A stretch of DNA of 8,186 nt from NCBI GenBank assembly GCA_934101745.1, contig CAKOSD010000038.1, positions 1-8,186 of the forward strand, written 5' to 3'. Positions within the stretch are counted from its first letter, which is position 1; each line of letters begins with the position of its first letter. This DNA is from an uncultured Bacilli bacterium. GTDB taxonomy: Bacteria; Bacillota_I; Bacilli_A; RF39; UBA660. Below are positions 5,534 through 8,186 of this stretch, piece by piece. The position numbers and the translations under genes were made by a program. Under the pieces are notes generated by a model. The model was not told the origin of the DNA and did not search any database. It was given only the letters and a program-made list of their open reading frames with translations.

Positions 5534-5539
5534 TCTCCT
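5534..5539 (-). promoter_or_regulatory. AGGAGA ribosome binding site before the internal essC ATG
   Basis: Six bases separate AGGAGA from ATG 5527, an ideal arrangement. It decides whether the C-terminal EssC part can be translated alone. The same bases read Arg-Arg in the family frame, so chance is a real alternative. Confidence 0.45.
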
Positions 5540-5571
5540 AGAAACGACATTCGTATTGTTACAAACTAAAA

Positions 5572-5605
5572 TTACATAAATACCATATCTTTGACAGTAA
5601 TTAAC
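5572..5605 (-). other. essC: Frame break within essC (about one base missing)
   Basis: In the upstream frame the sequence reads DELITVKD and then leaves the family pattern, stopping at TAA 5574-5572. The frame shifted by -1 is closed by TGA at 5608-5606 and reads YGIYVILVCNNTN from 5587 on, which matches EssC. The switch must lie within 5605-5574, most likely at GTCAAAGA (5595-5588). One extra base there, for instance a fourth A, would restore a single frame. No canonical slippery heptamer is present. Confidence 0.85.
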
Positions 5606-8186
5606 TCATCTACTAAAGAATCATTTTCTTCAATAACAGCATCAAAGTTATTAATAACAAACAAAATATTACTTAAAGAATTTCCCGTTGCTTCATTGTA
5701 TTTATCAATTAACCCCCCATAAGGTATTAATAATTTCTTGCGTTTTTTAATTTCTAAGTTAATCATCTTAAGAAGATTATTTTCCTTTTCTTCTTCCCCA
5801 GCATAAACAAAACCACCAACTTGATTGAAAGATTCAAATATACGTAGTGATTCACTACCAAAATCAATTCCATAAAGATTAAATTTATTAGTACGATAAT
5901 TAGTTAAGAAACCATAACAAATAATTCTTAATAATTTTTCTCTTTCTTCTTCATCATTTCCATAAATTAAAGTATTTCCATTTTTAATTAAAGAATATTT
6001 TAAAACCCCTATGCTTTGAGATTCAGGAGCATCAAATTCGCCAATTATAACGCTTAAATCATTATCTTGGTGATAATCATACTTTTGATTTAAATTATCA
6101 ATTAAAATATTCTCTGGTATCGAATCTAGCCACAAACGCTTAGCACTTACATGCAAGATGTTAGCTGTATTAATAATTTCGGTCATAATAGCCTTTAACT
6201 GTTCGCCATCAGCCGTTACCTTAACTGACTTACCAGCCTGAATACTTTTTAGAGAAACACCAACATCATTAATAAATTGAATTGATTTATCTACTTCTTT
6301 AACAACTAAATCACTTGGGTAGTATTTGGCCCCGCACCACGCCGATTGGCCCATCGCAAAATATTCATCGTAACCAACTTGTAGGTAGAAACGACCAGTT
6401 TGCTTTAATAAGGCAGCATCAGGCTTCTTTAACATTTCGTTACTATCCTCAGCAGTCTGAACTTTTAAACAGACTCTAAATTTCGTATTAGACCAAATTT
6501 GATCATTAACAACCCCACTAGGTTTTTGGGTAGCCAAAATTAGATGGACTCCTAAAGAACGCCCAATACGCGCCACCGAAATTAAATCATCCATAAAATC
6601 TGGTTGTTGACTTTTTAATTCAGCAAATTCATCGCAAATAATAAATAAATGGGGAACAGGCTCTTGCAAACGGCCTTCTTTAAAGAATTTCTGATACTTA
6701 TAAATATCAATAGTACTTTCTCCTAAAGCATCCCTAGCCTCATTAAATACTCTTTGTCTTCTTTTAATTTCACTATCAATACTAATTAAAGTTCGGTCAA
6801 GCTCTGATTTATCAAGGTTAGTAATAGTCCCCGCTAGATGAGGAAGCTTTACCCCCGTTGCTTTATTTTCAAACGCATAAGCAAGACCACCGCCTTTATA
6901 GTCGATTAAAATAAACGCTACATCATTAGGACTATAATTCATGGCAAGAGATAAAACATAAGTAATAATAAATTCTGATTTACCCGAACCAGTCATACCA
7001 GCAATAAGACCATGGGGACCATGATACTTTTCATGTAAATCTAAATACATTAAATTACCATCACTATCAACCCCAACCTCGGTTTTTAAACTAATAGTCG
7101 AATCATTAGATTGCCAACGGCTCATAATATTAAGCCCCGAAGTCTTACTAACATTTTCCATTTCTAGGAAAGTTAAAGAATTAGGAAGCATCCCTGCCTC
7201 TCCTTCAAATTCAATGGGAACATTACTAACTTTTCTTGCTACCCACATCATATCAATATAAGGCTCAACTTCATCCTTAAACTTAATATTTTCTTGATTT
7301 TCAAAAGAATTCTTAAGTAAATTAGAATCATTATCCCCTAAAAGAATAAAATTATCACACTTACTAGGTAATCTAGACATCTGTTCTTCTAAGATAACTA
7401 AACTAAAATCATTATTATCTTTATCTTCACAAACATTTTTAATAACATTTAAATTTTTAACCATACTAAAATCATCTATAATTACTAAGTAATATGGACT
7501 TTTAGGACCCTCATCACTATGAGATGCTACCTTTTTTTGGTACTCAAAATTTAAATATTCATTAAGTCTTTTAGCCTCTTCGATATCACTAGCAAAAAAC
7601 CTAATTTCTTTATCATTAGAAAAATTATGATTAGTATACTTTAAATAATCCCAATGATTTTTTAAGGTCTCATTTGTAAATACTACTATTTTTAAATCTT
7701 CATACGTATAATAAGCCAGAAGTTGTAATAAAACATTATTTATAAATGGATACTTTTTATAAGAATTACCCAAAATACCCGTAATTTTACCGGTGTAAAA
7801 AGAATAACCAATCGGAACCTCTTCGATATATTTATACTCGTTTATAAGTTTATCGGCATCCTTTTTTAATTTATCATCATCAATAGTAAAACCATCTTCA
7901 GGATAATTAATCTTTACTTGCATCTTCTCATTACCTGTACCAATACGCACAGTTAAAAAGTCATCTTGTTCTACGCGCTTATCCCAGAAAGTAAGTTTAC
8001 CATTATTAATTATTTCAATAATTTCTCTTAAAGGAATTAAATTTTCTAACAGAATTTCTTTTTGTAAGTTTCGTTCTAAATCTAATTCTTTCCGCTTAGC
8101 ATTTAAATATTTACCATATTTATGAGTAATCATAATATTTCGTTGAAATTGAACAAATTTATTAAAAAGCCGAGTTAATAAAGGCC
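5572..8186 (-). CDS. essC: EssC, T7SSb FtsK/SpoIIIE-type ATPase, N-terminal end outside window and 3' end frameshifted
   Basis: The membrane-anchored motor ATPase that drives T7SS export. The frame is open to the right edge (870 codons visible). The ATG at 8133 is internal, because PLLTRLFNKF upstream is the segment that normally follows the second membrane helix. FHA and membrane parts lie beyond 8186. Counting from Met 8133, the pre-ATPase region covers about 1-330. Domain 1 has HGLIAGMTGSGKSE with Walker A at 379-386 (bases 6999-6976) and HLFIICDEFAEL with the Walker B Asp-Glu at 501-502, then RIGRSLGVHLILATQKPSGVV, all intact. Domain 2 begins at about 700; its loop reads LIYGNDEEEREKLL without GKS/T, and its Walker B position is ILFVINNFDAV. 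The reading frame ends at TAA 5572 inside domain 2, where homology continues in another frame. It is the first visible gene of the operon running to 3079. Assignment to EssC/YukB is firm; activity of this copy is uncertain. Confidence 0.93.
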   Translation of the reverse strand, partial: PLLTRLFNKFVQFQRNIMITHKYGKYLNAKRKELDLERNLQKEILLENLIPLREIIEIINNGKLTFWDKRVEQDDFLTVRIGTGNEKMQVKINYPEDGFTIDDDKLKKDADKLINEYKYIEEVPIGYSFYTGKITGILGNSYKKYPFINNVLLQLLAYYTYEDLKIVVFTNETLKNHWDYLKYTNHNFSNDKEIRFFASDIEEAKRLNEYLNFEYQKKVASHSDEGPKSPYYLVIIDDFSMVKNLNVIKNVCEDKDNNDFSLVILEEQMSRLPSKCDNFILLGDNDSNLLKNSFENQENIKFKDEVEPYIDMMWVARKVSNVPIEFEGEAGMLPNSLTFLEMENVSKTSGLNIMSRWQSNDSTISLKTEVGVDSDGNLMYLDLHEKYHGPHGLIAGMTGSGKSEFIITYVLSLAMNYSPNDVAFILIDYKGGGLAYAFENKATGVKLPHLAGTITNLDKSELDRTLISIDSEIKRRQRVFNEARDALGESTIDIYKYQKFFKEGRLQEPVPHLFIICDEFAELKSQQPDFMDDLISVARIGRSLGVHLILATQKPSGVVNDQIWSNTKFRVCLKVQTAEDSNEMLKKPDAALLKQTGRFYLQVGYDEYFAMGQSAWCGAKYYPSDLVVKEVDKSIQFINDVGVSLKSIQAGKSVKVTADGEQLKAIMTEIINTANILHVSAKRLWLDSIPENILIDNLNQKYDYHQDNDLSVIIGEFDAPESQSIGVLKYSLIKNGNTLIYGNDEEEREKLLRIICYGFLTNYRTNKFNLYGIDFGSESLRIFESFNQVGGFVYAGEEEKENNLLKMINLEIKKRKKLLIPYGGLIDKYNEATGNSLSNILFVINNFDAVIEENDSLVDELITVKDMVFM

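Noticed and set aside
5572..5605. Programmed -1 ribosomal frameshift joining the two essC parts
   Set aside because: No X-XXY-YYZ slippery heptamer is present in the overlap and I see no strong downstream stem; GTC AAA GAT is a poor slip site. A missing base is simpler.
5572..5608. Recoding of TGA as tryptophan explaining the essC break
   Set aside because: The stop in the upstream frame is TAA followed by TAG, and Trp is encoded by TGG throughout the window. Nothing requires a Mollicutes code.
1..8186. CRISPR arrays, tRNA or rRNA genes, insertion sequences
   Set aside because: I saw no regularly spaced repeats, no cloverleaf or rRNA-like segments and no transposase reading frame. The only long direct repeat is the leader-coding pair.

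Overview
The window is a strongly AT-rich stretch in which every supported gene lies on the minus strand. Low GC, clear AGGAGG-type ribosome binding sites, sigma-A-like promoters, TGG for tryptophan and a Bacillota-type type VII secretion system (T7SSb) ATPase together suggest an uncultured low-GC Bacillota, possibly a gut or host-associated relative of the Mollicutes/Erysipelotrichia side. That placement is inference; there is no rRNA or other phylogenetic marker here.

Read along the minus strand from the right edge: (1) 8186-4565 is essC, the FtsK/SpoIIIE-family motor ATPase of T7SSb. It enters from outside the window (its N-terminus is not here) and is broken into two reading frames near 5588-5597. 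Only the first ATPase domain has intact Walker motifs. (2) 4572-4273 is a YukD/EsaB-like ubiquitin-fold protein overlapping the end of essC by 8 bases. (3) 4260-3367 and 3363-3079 are two tightly coupled unrecognised helical proteins with weak WXG100-like or partner-protein character. These four genes look like one transcription unit. (4) 2939-2295 has its own promoter and terminator and encodes a 214-residue protein that looks like two WXG100-like halves joined by a linker, a candidate secreted substrate. (5) 2178-618 is a second promoter-to-terminator unit: a DUF4176 protein followed by a 416-residue protein with an Ala/Gly/Thr-rich hydrophobic middle. (6) 498-1 is a third unit with its own promoter: a protein that leaves the window still open.

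The most striking observation is that the proteins starting at 1868 and 498 share an almost identical first 36 residues (28 identical) and then diverge completely. Neither begins with a recognisable WXG or LXG helical hairpin. Next to a T7SS ATPase, a DUF4176 gene and a WXG100-like gene, this fits a short conserved leader joined to variable cargo domains, perhaps an undescribed class of T7SS-linked substrate. Function is inferred from context only.

Longer gene-free stretches: none exceeds about 140 bases. 499-617 holds a terminator and a promoter, 2179-2294 a terminator and a promoter, and 2940-3078 a promoter, an inverted repeat and copies of a TTAGGGTGT-like motif.
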